Notes under the pieces: model-generated
What the model saw: only the letters and a program-made list of their open reading frames with translations
What the model was told of the DNA's origin: nothing
The model's database searches: none
DNA from: Nectonema munidae
Lineage: Eukaryota > Nematomorpha > Nectonematoida > Nectonematidae
Length of the DNA: 64,000 nt
Reading direction: 5' to 3'
NCBI GenBank assembly: GCA_030549495.1
Contig: JAUIRK010000106.1
Location: forward strand, 310,001-374,000
Position numbers and translations under genes: made by a program
Part shown: positions 51,904 through 63,977 of the stretch, one piece after another
Numbering within the stretch: position 1 is the first letter of the stretch
How the letters are laid out: every line of letters starts with the position of its first letter

Positions 51904-52302
51904 GAGATGTATCGGATATTCCCATTCGCAGATGCGGATTATCTGCAAATTTTTTTTACATCGTCTTAACATCCTCATCCAGGTAGCATTTTGGTTTCAA
52001 CCAGCGCAATAACATTCGCTTCAAACATTTTTCTTTTTTCTATGTACCGCAAGTTTTTTTCGCAATTTTTTAATTTTTACGTTATCCAAAATTTTCATAT
52101 AACACATATGCATTGACATCTTCTCTCTAAATATCTTAAAGAAGTATAAAACTTGCTTTTGTTTAGAATAGCAATTATGATATCCGTATCCGCTAAAAAA
52201 GATAATTCTGACTTTCGCATCCGCATCCGCTAGGACGTCAAATTTGATATCGGCATCTTCATCCGCGAATACAAAAATTTCACATCCGATACATCTCTAG
52301 TT
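51904..52302. mobile_element. MITE, TAGAGATGTATCGGAT family, copy 1
   Basis: Inverted ends TAGAGATGTATCGGATA and TAGAGATGTATCGGATG. The body matches 15,115-15,420 in reverse. The flanks are TTAG-rich, which blurs the target duplication. Confidence 0.75.
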
Positions 52303-55300
52303 TGTTAGTAAATTGGTTGGTTGGTTAGGTTTGTTAGTTCAGTAGTTAGTGTTAGAGATATGTTGATGTTTTCCATTAAATTTTTGCAGATATTTTTTAT
52401 CCCCCTTTTGACATATCACTTCTCTGAATTTCCCTATTTTTGCAGCAAAAATAGTTTAAAGTAAATGATTGACAATTTCAAATTATTTACAATAAAAAAG
52501 TATGTTTTATATAATAAAATAAAATTAATTAATTAAAGTCGATATATAAAAATTAACCATAAAATTAAATTATTTAAAATTTGAATATAAATTTTCTAAG
52601 ACAATATAAAAATCTATTTACAGTAAACTCGCATTTAAGTTTGCCAGATAAGTTCGGCAAAAATTTGTATAAATTAAATTTAAATAAATATAAAAAAAGA
52701 TTTTCTTTGTTTATAAATTTATTATTTGTTACAAAATAAAAAGTAAAAAAAAGTTCTTTCATTTTATAACAGGTCAGTTGATTCATTTTAGTGTTTGCCC
52801 ATTTTACTTTCAAAGTAAGGCGTTTTAAATTTTATTTGGATTTTGTATTTCACGAGATAGTAATTGATCTTCAACTTCAAGAACTTTTTTGTAAAGTTGT
52901 TTTAAGTTTGCGAAATAGCTAGCTAGAAATATTTCTAGCTTCTGTTTGTAGACTTCTATACACAAAGACTTAACATGTGGCAAAATTTCATCCATAAAAT
53001 CAACTTCTTCACCGTCACCTTCTTCTAGCTTTGCTAAATGCGTTTTTTGTTGAATTAAAAATTGAATCTCATGCTAGCTTGATAAAGTGAGTAGCATCTA
53101 GCAAGGGCAGGATTGAGATCAGTGGCATCCCTTGGTAAATTTTTTGGTTGCTCTTTTTTTTTCTTTTTATGCTCATATATCAAGTATGCAAAAATGAAGA
53201 ATATCTTTAAGATACAAAAACGTCTATCTTTCAGCAATAATTCCCATATCACATGGTTGTTTGCAGCTTGTACAATTGGGAGGAAAAGATAATACTTTGA
53301 CGTTTTTTCTTTCAAAAGTTTAGAAATGACCTTGGGCATTATCCAACATAAAATTATTTTTTGACTTGTTCGTTATTTTATTTCAGGGTAAAACACTTCA
53401 TTAAACCATTTCCAAAAGTTTTCAATATGCATCCATGCATTTTTTGACAAAAACATTTAAATGGCCTTTTGATACAAGCTGAAAACATGATTTTCTAGAC
53501 AATGTACAAGGATTTTTTTGTGTTTCAGTGGCATCGCACAAACAACCAGCGTTACTCTTGCTTTAGATTTTTTTCTTCCAGTCCTTGATTTTTTTCTTCA
53601 TTTTATCTTGTCTATCTTACTCGTAGCTACGCTCTTTCACCTTAAAACAGAACAAGCTTTAATTTAAAAAAAATTCAGAATTTAAATAACTGAACTCCAA
53701 CTTTGAAAACTAAAATTGGAATAATCAATATAAAATTGATTTAAAACAGATATTATCATATTTCCAAAACATATGCATCTTTTTATATTAGTGTCCTGAA
53801 AAAAATCTGTTTTGAATTTGAGAAGTACACAATTTGAATTTATCCATATGGCTGATTTTATAGTTTTGGTCTCCTTAAAGTTTTTTCAATATGACCATTT
53901 TTACCGAAATAAGATTAAGATTTCGTTAAATTGAATAATATTTGTTTTTAACCTATTTTAGTTCACTCAAAGGTGGCGATTTTGACTAATCCATTGGAAA
54001 TTTGAATTCGTCTGTGTTCCTCTCTATAACCCAAAATTGATTAATTTAAAATTTAATTATTTTAAATTTAATTTTATTTATTTTAATTTAAAGTTCATTT
54101 TTTTAAATTGAATATTACTTATTTACTTTTAATTTCAAAAAGTCTTAAAAAATGAAGTGTTATCTTAAATTTACTTCATTTCTAAGAACTTGATAAGTTA
54201 CAGATATTCTTTTGCATCATTTTCAAGTAAATAATTCTGATTAGTATAATAACTGCTTTTTTGAATTAGTAATTGTTACTGGCACAAGAATTAAGTTAAG
54301 TTCATCATTCTACTTCATAAATGTTACCTAACATACGATCTCAATGAATAAAATTTGTAAAAGGGGGCGGAGGTGAGTTCTTTCCCCCAAAATAGATAGG
54401 CAAGTGCAAGCTTAGAAAAAAAATATACGGAAATATATCCAAGAAGATTTAATTCCTCCTTTTTGATCAAAGATCTTACTTTTTTCACGTTAAAATTTTA
54501 CATATTATTTTGGGACACAATTTTGGAAAATTTTATTGTTAAATAGTATACATTTTTGCGTCCTAAATGTTATGCCCTATTAATAAAAGAGCAAATAGCA
54601 AACTATTGAAGAAAGAGCTATTGCATTGTGAAATTCATTAACGTGATTTTAAAACACTGGAAAAGCTTCATGTATTTTGGCTAAGTTGACGTGTATATAA
54701 AGATTTAATTAATACATCTTCCACGTTTTCAATCGGCATAAATATTTAATTTGATAAAAAGTACAAAATATTGTTTTTAGACATTAATGAGAGAAATTAG
54801 GAAATTGCTTTATCAAAGCTAATGCGAATATACATTATAGTAGATGGTAATCGATCTTATTTAATAATTTATTGACCAAACACCAAAAGTGTACACTGTA
54901 TTGGAAAGTACACCCAAGCTTGCATCTCTATACTTTTTGAGGAAGAAACGTGCAAAAGCAGAGAAAATATTATAACTTATTTCTCATCGTTGCAAGCGCT
55001 GCTCTCGTTAGCAAAAGAAAAATCATGTGTTATAGTCGCTAACATCCAACACACTGAAATATGGCAGTTATCGATACTCTTGGATACGTTTTAACTATTA
55101 TGGGAAAAGTTTAATTGCAAGCCTTAAATGTATATGCATACATATATAAATATATTGAGCATTCCATGTTAACAATTCTAATGTTTCTTTTGTTTTCTCA
55201 ACCAGTGAAACTTTTCCATGGCTAAATCCAACCTTCCCTTGTTATTTAATCACAAAGTCATATTATATATATATATATATATGCATATTATAAAGTTATT

Positions 55301-55500
55301 GCAAACACAATCACATATGTGTTAAAATTCCACTTTCTTGGTAATTAAGAGAAATAGCAGGTTCGCGAGTGAAAAATTCTTCACTCTGGTTGAAAAATGT
55401 TCATGATGAGCATGCATAATTAAAAAGCTATCATTAATTAATGAATATGTGTAATGGTAAATTCAACTTCATTGTATCTGACTATTAATTAGCCGAAATC
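52303..55500. other. intergenic, no gene accepted
   Basis: A 94-codon minus-strand frame at 53,055-53,339 and fragments around it may be part of a worn repeat-family gene but show no motif I can name. The 3' part, toward 55.5 kb, is upstream of the homeobox gene and contains an AT microsatellite at about 55,263-55,282 and TAAT-rich stretches. Confidence 0.35.
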
Positions 55501-55505
55501 ATCAA

Positions 55506-55512
55506 TATATAA
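55506..55512 (+). promoter_or_regulatory. candidate TATA box of the homeobox gene
   Basis: TATATAAA about 125 bases before the ATG at 55,633, the spacing expected for a TATA box with a leader of about 95 bases. In DNA this AT-rich the match could be chance. Confidence 0.35.
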
Positions 55513-55632
55513 AAAAGGAATCTATTTTTGCTTAACGCCAGTAAAACCAATTTGTCAATATCACTTTTATACCGCCCTACCACTAATCAATGTCACGCAT
55601 AAGACTTCTTTGTCGCAAGTAAATCTTAAAAA

Positions 55633-55747
55633 ATGTCATTCAAAATTGAAGACATTCTGAGGAAGAAGGAAAGCGAAGCAGATGGAGAAGTTCGCCACGT
55701 CGAATCTCCTTTAAATTGCTCTGGAGAAAATAAATTTTTTGAACAAG
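55633..55747 (+). CDS. Barx-like homeobox gene, exon 1 (eh1 motif)
   Basis: ATG at 55,633, donor GTAGAC after 55,747, phase 1. Encodes 38 residues, [16 protein letters not shown] ..., where FKIEDIL is an eh1 (Groucho-binding) motif as found at the N-terminus of Bar and NK homeodomain proteins. The junction with exon 2 completes Asp39 in frame. Confidence 0.82.
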
Positions 55748-58700
55748 GTAGACAATTACAATATTTTTCTTTACGACTTTACTTCGTCTTTCAAGTGTGA
55801 TCGTTTGTCAATAGTACTTTTAAAGAGTGAAGGAGTTGACTACAAAGTCGGGCTGAGAATTGAGAGCATTGTCAGAAACGTTTGAACGTGATGGCTGCAT
55901 AAGTGAAATTTTTTACTATTCACCAATACATCTAATTCTGCTTTTAAGAAGTAAGTTGTGGAATAGAGATTTTGATGGGCCAAACTTATAATAATAATTA
56001 ATTGTTTAACAAATTAAAAAAATTGGTTTTTCTTCGAAATAACTCATATAAAATTACTCATACCCTTATATTTTAATCACAAATGCAAAAGATATATCAG
56101 TCTTTTTGATTACATTTAAGATTTGAAAAAGTTCTTTAATATTTTCAAAAGTGAAAAGCTTTCTTCAAAGTAAGATAAGGTGAGCAGAAGAGGCACAGTT
56201 ATTTTTAAAAAATGTTTCAAATACCGTAAACACTCTCGTTTAATCACCAATTTTTTGCCAGAATTACGCTACGTAAACAGAATTTAACGCAAGAAAAAAA
56301 AGCTGAAATAGAAACGGGTGTAAACGAGAATAGGCACAGACGCATAAAATAATTAAATCCCTTGAAAATGATTTCTTCATTTTATTCCTTCCATTTATCT
56401 TATATAAATAGTATATATAGTACTATTAAACTTATATTATTATATACAGCTTGGGAGGCAGATTATTCGCGTTAGCGGATTAAACACGAGTGTTTACACA
56501 CTCAAAAACTACTTCACGTAGGAGAAAATGATATTGAGTTAAATAGGACCTTTAAATCTGATATTTTCATGGAGCGGACGGACGATCGATCTTAAGCCAA
56601 CAATTTTCCCCTTGTTGTATAAAGCATTTTATTCTTGATTATGTCTTTAAATTTTTTTTCTCATATGATGAGGGTGTAAATGTGCTTCTTCGTGCTTCCA
56701 ATGGCGCTCCTGACCAATATGTTCTTGGGAGATACGGATCAAGAAATTTTGATAAGAAATTTCGTCTGTTGCTATCCAGAGTGGAAGTTTATGAATTTTC
56801 TTTTGTAACAAACACTATTATCTCTCCATCTAAGGAATAGTTGATTTCATTAAATCGCAAAACATAAAGTAGAAAAGGAATTCCACCAGTGCCGTTCACA
56901 GGAATTTGAACCAGGGGGCCTAAAATAATTTCATAATAATAATATAATTTAATTTTTAATCTTCATAATAAATAGTGAAACGTAAAATATAGTGTGAAAA
57001 GAATCGATTAGCCTATTTGCTTCCATAGATATATCATTTAAAATCTTAATGCTTGACTCGTGGTGGGAAAATTTTACCAATACATCAAGATAAGTTTAAA
57101 AATGGGTAGTTTACTATTGTATTACAAACAATAACAAGAATAGTACCGGTATGATTAAAAAATCTTTTTTCCCCAAAATTATTACATTTGCAATTTATGA
57201 CTTTTTTTCTAAAAAATGTACTTTGCACTTTCTAGAAAAAATTCCACGCATGAAACATCTTTTAGACGTTTTTATCAAAGTTCTAGGAACAGAATTCCGA
57301 GTTAGCGGACTTGAGAGGAAATAATTTGTCAAGTGTTGAATTTCTGTAGAAAAATCAGGCTTTTCTTACATGTAAGCTAATGAGAATTGATTTTTTTCTA
57401 TATGAGTAAATAAATCATTTTTTCTGAAATTTTATATAATTGATGCATTTAAATCAAAATTATATTTGTAATTTTTTAAGAATAAAATTATTTATATGAT
57501 ATAGCAGATTTAATTGGTAAATACATGTCAATCAAAAATTGATTAAATAGTTACAACAGACACTGAAAAATCATTTATTTCCTGAGCTTTATACTTTAAT
57601 TCGCCCTTTTCCAATTTAAGTTCGGCCTTTTTCAATTAAGTTCGTCCTTTTCCAATTTAAGTTCGTCCTTTTCCAATTTAATTTCGTCCTTTTTCAATTT
57701 AAGTTCGTCCTTTTAGAATTTAAGTTCGTCTTTTTCCATTTTAAGTCTGTCCTTTTTCATTTTAAGTTCGTCCATTTTAAATTTATATTTAAGCTCAAAA
57801 AGTCTGTTTTTAAAACAGATTGACCTGGTTAGCTATATTTTGTAATGAAAAATTGGATTCGAACTTAAATTCTCAGGACGGCATTTTTTGTTCTACTTTT
57901 TAACAAAGAATAAAACTCGAACATAGGTGTGCTTGAGCTACAATATTGATGTTGAAAAATGAAAATGTACATAAACTTTTCGACACAAACTAAAATCGCC
58001 CTCGAATTATACTTTTTTTTGTGAAAAGTTTACCATTTTCACAAAAATATGTTTGTAACGTCTGATAAAGAAAAACATTTTCTTTTAAAGGAGAGACATT
58101 ATTTAATTCAATACAAAGTGAAATGAAAAAAAATTTATTGAAATAAAAAATTATAAACTGTACCACATGTCATGGATGTATTTTGGCCCAAAGCAGCATT
58201 ATTGATGTTATTCAACATAAACCAATAGAAATTACTGCATTCTAAAGGAGAAACTGCTTGAAGACTTTGACAAATCAATTCAGATAAAGAACTGTTTTCG
58301 TTTATAAGTAAACTTTTTACTTTTGCTTTGATTTTTGAAATGGCATTTTAACAAGGATTGAGCATGAATGAATTAAGGCGAAAAATATTATTACTTTGGG
58401 AATCGAAAAGATTTTTCACATCTCGACATTTATGAATTTTGGCATCGTCTAAAACAATCCAAGCATCTTCATTTATTGTTTCGTTCAACTCCATTTTGTT
58501 CAAAAGTGTTTGCATGAACTTGAAGAACTTTTTCCCATTGCAGGTTCCATTTTCAATTATTTCACAATGTACAACTTTGAAACAATTGATTGCTAAAATT
58601 AATGTTGTGTTTTTCCCTTGTTGGCAGGAACAACAACATTAGCTCTTTTGCCTTTTTAGAACGAGCTTGGGAGCGTGTCAAGTGCAAGTTAAACCCGCTT

Positions 58701-61700
58701 TCATCAACAAATATCACGCTTTCTTGAGGAGAAGGAGATGCGCTTTGCAACTCCCTTGCATACTCTTTTCGTTTTTCAATAATGTCTGGTCGATTAACGC
58801 AGTCAATTTCTCTATTTGCTTCTTTAAGCGTTACTTTCAGTGTGTTCACTAAGTAATTATGAACACAACTTGTTCAAATTTTTATAGAAAATCTTTGTTG
58901 AATTTTTTGTCTTATTTCTTCCAAAGTGTGCAAGAGGTTATTTTCAATCAAACTTTCTAAGTACAGGAGTTTTTCTTGTTCGAGTAAGACTTTTTTGTCA
59001 CCTCCATGTTTTTTAGCAACATTTGGGTCGACATCATCATCTTCAAAATTGTCTTCGAAGTAGAATAATTAATATTTAGGAAATTAGAAGCTTCTTTGAT
59101 CGTGAAACTTGGTTTCTTACCAACTTGATCAATTCATTCTTTTTCCCAAGTGAAGTCTTTCTAGGCATGATTTGGCAAAAAAAAGAATTATGCCACATGT
59201 GCTACTTGAAGGAATCGGCCCGATCCGAATACACTCTGTGCTAACGAACAACTCTCTTTCTGTTCTAATCTCTGCAAGTTTTCAAAGTTTAAAATGCCGC
59301 TACGTCCATAATTTTTACTTGCAAGTCTTAAAGTGAAGTTTTTCGAATACATTAGAGCAGATTTTATCGCACTATATCAAAATCATCTTTTTCTTTAAAA
59401 AATTTTCAATGTTATTTGCTATTAATATTGAAATTAAGAAGCTTTACACGTAAAATTTATATAAACACACGATTTTTATGTTATTGTTTTATTCTTTGTT
59501 AAAAAGTAGAACAAAAAATGTTGTCAGGGGGAATTTAAGTTCGAATCCGATTTTCTATTTCAAAATATAACTAACAAGGTTGATCTGTTTTAAAAACAGA
59601 CTTTTTGAGCTTAAATACAAATTTAAAAAGGACCAACTTAAAAGGGAAAATTTACGATCCTAAATTGGAAAAGGACGAACTTAAATTGGAAAAGGACGAA
59701 CTTAAATTGAAAAAGGACGAACTTAACATGGAAAAAGACGAACATGGAAAAGGATGAACTTAAAGTAAAAATGGTATATATTGATACCACTTATCAATCG
59801 TGTGGGTTACGTAATCTCAGCTCAAAAGTTGGAGTTACAGGTTAAAAGAATTTTTAATAAGCTTGTTCTAGACAAGGATTCGTTCACACTGCTTAATTGT
59901 ACCGGAGTAATTATTTTCTAGATCCGTCCCTTTTCGTAAGATAAAAAATGTTCATTCTTTTTTCTAGTTATAACAAATGTGGTTTCCAAAGACTTGGCTT
60001 TCTTTTCGTTTAATAAAACAAAGTATTTTTATAATGGAATGTGAAATTTAGTGTTTCATTCGAGAGACGTTGATTTAGAGGGGATTATTGACAGGCCGTA
60101 GCAACGTTGTTTTGAGGCTTCAAATGTAAGACACGATAAAAAGGAAAATTAATACACTTTCATTATACACTTTCATCTATTTTAGTTTTAGATTTATTCA
60201 TGCGCTTATACGATTGAGAATAGGACTATTGTTATGTTTATACATCTCGTATAAGGGGCGAGTAAAAGCTACATTACTATTTATTCATTATAATATGCAT
60301 ATTTATTACATATAACTTTTTTTACTTATTGGTTTCCAAATATTGAAGTTATATATTATTAAAAAGAAATATTTCACGAATAAAAGATTTGCACGTTTCA
60401 TTATAAAACATATGAATACTCCTATATCCTAAATAAAATAGGGATTTTTTTCTTGTGGTGCAACAGCGAAGGGATAATGAACAATTAAGTATAAGTGCCC
60501 GACGCCCGTCTTTCCAAAGAAAACGTTAATTAGTTAGATAAATGGCCGTAATGAATGCATTGGGTATTTATCATACATATTATCGTAATATTCCGGTACA
60601 AAAAAATGTAAGAAATTTTATCATTCAAGGTTTTGAATAATGAATATTGATATGGTGTTTTAAAATGTGTACAGCAAATTGAAATTGAGATGCATCCTTC
60701 CATCAGTTCTAAATTCCATAAACAGATCTATGATTGGACAATGACTATCCGAATATTCAGTAAAGAAGACTTTTAGGTTTATAAGAATAAAAATTTTGGA
60801 GCGGCAAAATTTATTATTCAAGTTGTACGCCATTGCTATGCCATTATTCGGTTTCAAATATTTTTAAACATTGCACTGAATGATAAATTAAGACCAAAGT
60901 GTTAATATTGAGATAAAATTGATTTTCTTGTTAAACAGACCATACGTTTATAGAGAACATATTTTAAGAGCAAAAAATCTTCGAAGCCATTTTAACTTGA
61001 TCAGCAGTTGTATAAAATATGCAGTAGCTATCACAATTCTATTCTTAATGAATAAAGAAAAATGGAATCGAAAAGAAATAAAAAGAACTGAAAATGTATA
61101 TATTCTTCATGACACTTAAATATCCAAATTAACCCATTTACGGCCAATGTTCCTATTTTGGAACATAAGTAATTTCATCTTCGTCTGCTTTTTTCAATGA
61201 CTTTGAATATAAATCTTCTGCGTTTTTTTAGATTTCGTCTGCTTTGCTTGGCCTTAAATGGGTTAATGTGAGTGAGAATGGACCGACCAAAATCGTTCGT
61301 ATGTTTCGTTGATCGAAATGATATTTGTGTTGTGTTTGCCAATCCAAACCCTTTACTTTTATGTATGCTATATATAAAAGAAAAAAATCATATTATAAAT
61401 TAGAATTGTTTCATTGCAAAGACTTCTACAACTGGTTGATTGATGCGTATATGAAGTATCCAAATTTGATATCAGAAAATCACCTCATGTCGGCAAGTGC
61501 AAAACACATCACAGCCAGCTCCAACAACATAAAGTACAGCGGCTCTCAGAGTCGGCGCAGAAAAAGCGACTACAAAAGGCATAGAACGGCATTCACTTGC
61601 GAACAATTGCAGAGCTTGGACGACAAATTTCAATCGAAAAAGTACTTAACCACTCTCGAAAGAATTGAACTAGCAAACAGTCTTGGCCTAAAGCAAATCC

Positions 61701-62932
61701 AAGTCAAAACGTGGTACCAGAACAAAAGGATGAAGTGGAAGAAAGAGGTGAGTTTTTTCTTTAGTTATATCATGCGCTCCAAATTTATGCTTTTGATCCA
61801 TTTAACTCCACCGTCCTCTTTAAATATAATTGGAGTACATTTTTTGATTTTAAAGTTTTGTTTTCTATCAAATGCGTTTTTTTCAGAAGAAACTGGGTTG
61901 AACGAAAATCTGCCTATAAGTTCGATAAATATTAAGGATGAGATCAATTAAATCGCTAAATTGAGCCCTAAATGTAAAAGATCAAACTTTGAATTTGTTT
62001 GTTAGTCAGTGATTTAGTTAGTTAGTTTTAGCAAACAACGAGTGAGGAGTCAAATCACGCATAATTCCGTATACCATTGCATAGCTGGAATATTTCATTT
62101 TGATTTGTGAGTAAGAACTTACTTCAATTTATTCCATCCCTTTCCTTCCAAAATAAGATGTTGACTTTGGACAAAGAAGATTTTTTAGGAACATTTGTCT
62201 AGCATATACTCTGCCTTTAAATAGGAAGAAGGAATCTATATTAACACAAGGAAAAGCGGCTGACATGGAAAATGACATATTTGGTAGAGCGAAGGAGTTC
62301 TGTATGCCAAGAGATACAATGTATTGTATGACAAATTTTTTTGCCCTTTTGTCATATTTCGAAAGCGATAAAAAATACGAAGCATATGTAAATTATAAGC
62401 TACAAAATTGTGTACTTATTATGAGTAGTTATAAAAAATAAAACATTACTTCATATAAATCGGCTTATTTTCCTAGAAAAATGCATCAACTAAAGTCAAA
62501 TAATATTCAGAGGTTAGAAGTGGATTTAAATTTTTTTGTAAGCAGCTCTTAATTCAGATGTGTAGGAATAGATGAATCTTTGTTAAAATGATACTTTTAA
62601 ATATAGGTATCTAACTTACGCAAACCAATTCTAATGTCAATAAATCTAAAAATAAGCTCGATAAAAATAAGTTCATTTTTAGATGATCTTTTCAAAAGAT
62701 ACTTTAATATGAACACACAAAATATTCTAACTCGGATAAAATGGGAAAAGAGATTTAGTAAGAAACAAGTGGTGCTTCATAAATAAACAGGCTATATTTC
62801 ATCTTTGCTTTTTTACTTACGTAAAGTATATGTTCTAGCTTGATCCATCTTTATATATAGGCGCTTGCAAGTGGAAAGAAAGATATGTTGATAAAGACAA
62901 AGGGAAGACCTAAAAAGGAAGTTTATAGTTAA
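55633..62932 (+). CDS. Barx-like homeobox transcription factor (whole gene)
   Basis: Three coding exons (55,633-55,747; 61,422-61,747; 62,861-62,932) total 513 bases, 170 residues. Order: eh1 repressor motif (3-9), a short linker, homeodomain (about 89-148) and a basic tail. In the homeodomain, R5, L16, F20, W48, Q50, N51 and R53 are present; T47 and Y49 (KTWYQN) mark the Bar class. KWKKE follows, and the tail [11 protein letters not shown] resembles the GRPKKN motif after the Barx homeodomain. It therefore looks like a nuclear DNA-binding repressor of the Barx type. Oddities: Lys at homeodomain position 52 (usually Arg), Asp at 17 (usually Glu), and a very short protein for the family. NK or BarH relatives are less likely. 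Confidence 0.88.
55748..57593. other. homeobox-gene intron 1, left part
   Basis: AT-rich intron without recognised coding or repeat ends. A patch at about 56,890-56,930 (GTGCCGTTCACAGG) may be a transposon end. Confidence 0.4.
57594..59765 (-). mobile_element. Tc1/mariner transposon with tandem-repeat ends
   Basis: Ends CTTTAA flanked by TA on both sides (57,592-57,593 and 59,766-59,767), the Tc1/mariner target. Inverted ends of about 300 bp each contain tandem 22-bp units (AAGTTCGTCCTTTTCCAATT), about 8 on the left and 5-6 on the right, then a shared inner block. The minus-strand transposase is broken by several frameshifts: [10 protein letters not shown] start, a helix-turn-helix [12 protein letters not shown], then the DDE-fold blocks [19 protein letters not shown] (58,562-58,849 frame) and DAKIHKC ... 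[11 protein letters not shown]. Inactive. It sits in intron 1 of the homeobox gene. Confidence 0.93.
59768..61128. other. homeobox-gene intron 1, right part
   Basis: AT-rich intron. No coding or repeat structure recognised. Confidence 0.4.
61129..61266. mobile_element. piggyBac-type MITE, copy 3 of 3
   Basis: TTAA at both ends, termini CCCATTTACGGCC ... GGCCTTAAATGGG. Almost identical in body to the copy at 19,750-19,887, suggesting fairly recent spread. It lies about 155 bases before exon 2 of the homeobox gene. Confidence 0.9.
61422..61747 (+). CDS. Barx-like homeobox gene, exon 2 (homeodomain)
   Basis: Acceptor TTTCATTGCAAAG, donor GTGAGT. Residues 40-147: [15 protein letters not shown] ..., the basic run [12 protein letters not shown], and the homeodomain through KRMKWKKE. 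Phase 2-base start and phase 0 end. Reading on past the donor gives an open frame to 61,951, and an acceptor at 61,886 would give a short KKLG ending, so alternative C-termini are possible. Confidence 0.93.
61748..62860. other. homeobox-gene intron 2, nothing recognised
   Basis: AT-rich intron apart from the alternative acceptor at 61,886. A GTTAG-type repeat lies near 62,000-62,030. Confidence 0.4.
62861..62932 (+). CDS. Barx-like homeobox gene, exon 3 (basic tail)
   Basis: Acceptor TTATATATAG, then 23 codons in phase 0 and [23 protein letters not shown] ends the protein; GRPKK matches the basic region that follows the homeodomain in Barx proteins. The weak, A-rich polypyrimidine tract is the main doubt. 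Confidence 0.72.
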   Translation, partial: ALASGKKDMLIKTKGRPKKEVYS

Positions 62933-63082
62933 TGGCCATTTCTCTCTTCCTCTCTCTCCACTCCATTTTTATACCTACAGCGAAAACTAAAAAATCACTC
63001 TGGTGTGCTTGGTGAGCGAAGCAAGTTGGATGGGATGGAGGCATAATAACAGCTTTATCTGCTTAACGAAACCGAGATGTTA

Positions 63083-63088
63083 AATAAA
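63083..63088 (+). promoter_or_regulatory. polyadenylation signal of the homeobox gene
   Basis: AATAAA about 150 bases after the stop codon of exon 3, on the coding strand. Confidence 0.5.
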
Positions 63089-63099
63089 AAAAATTACCC

Positions 63100-63977
63100 A
63101 CAAACTTTTCCTGTCAAAATTGTTTATGCAATAAGGTAGAAAAAATATGCAAACAAATGTTATTTGTGTCAAAATTAAATTTTAGATATAAGGTAGCCAT
63201 TTTCCCTAATTTATTACATGAAAAAATATAAGAATGTAACTTAGAACAATTTATACAGGCCATTAGCGAGAAAATATTTATAGAGGGCAAAAACATATTG
63301 ACAAGAGGTTTTTCGAAATCTGGATTTCCTATTATATATCTCTATATTAATAGTTCTTCCATCCGTCATCTGTGAATAAGACTGTGGCATGTGTTGAAAC
63401 ATGTGCAAACTCACAAAATTAGTGCTATTTTATGTAAATGTTTTCTAATTCTTTTAGAAATATTATTATTTTGAAAATTTGGTGAGAGGGGGGGGGGTGT
63501 AGGAGCCCACTCTTGCCCCTTCTTCACTCCGACCTTGAATTTACACAATAAAACTTTGAATTTGAAATAAAAGTTATATTTTGATTCCATTGAATTCTGC
63601 AATCTAAAAGTAATGTTATCCCTTTACCAACAACTGTGCTTTAAAAAGTCGTAAAATATTCTTCAAAATTTTCAATAAACTCCATGAATTTACTCAAATA
63701 TTTTAAATAGTATGAAACATATTTCTGAATATATTCTGAAATGAATATATTTGAAAAATAAATGTTATAATTATGTTGAAATTTTATTTTGAAAAAAAAC
63801 ATTAAGAATGAAAAGTTTGTTGATTTGGAAGGAGTAACCCGTTGTAAGTTTAGCTTTTAATTGTTATTTTGAAAAACGGTTAAAACCCGTTTTCACACGA
63901 GAAGATAGCAATTTAAAATGGGACTGGAATCTATTAGAGTCATCCCCAGTATCTCTATACTAGCTCAAGTACACAGT
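63100..63977. other. intergenic, no gene seen
   Basis: AT-rich, with a G-run at about 63,488-63,497 inside a repeat-like patch (63,480-63,535). No gene recognised. Confidence 0.4.

Noticed and set aside
53055-53339. 94-codon minus-strand frame
   Set aside because: No recognisable motif; a poly-Lys stretch and surrounding stops suggest chance or a badly worn repeat.
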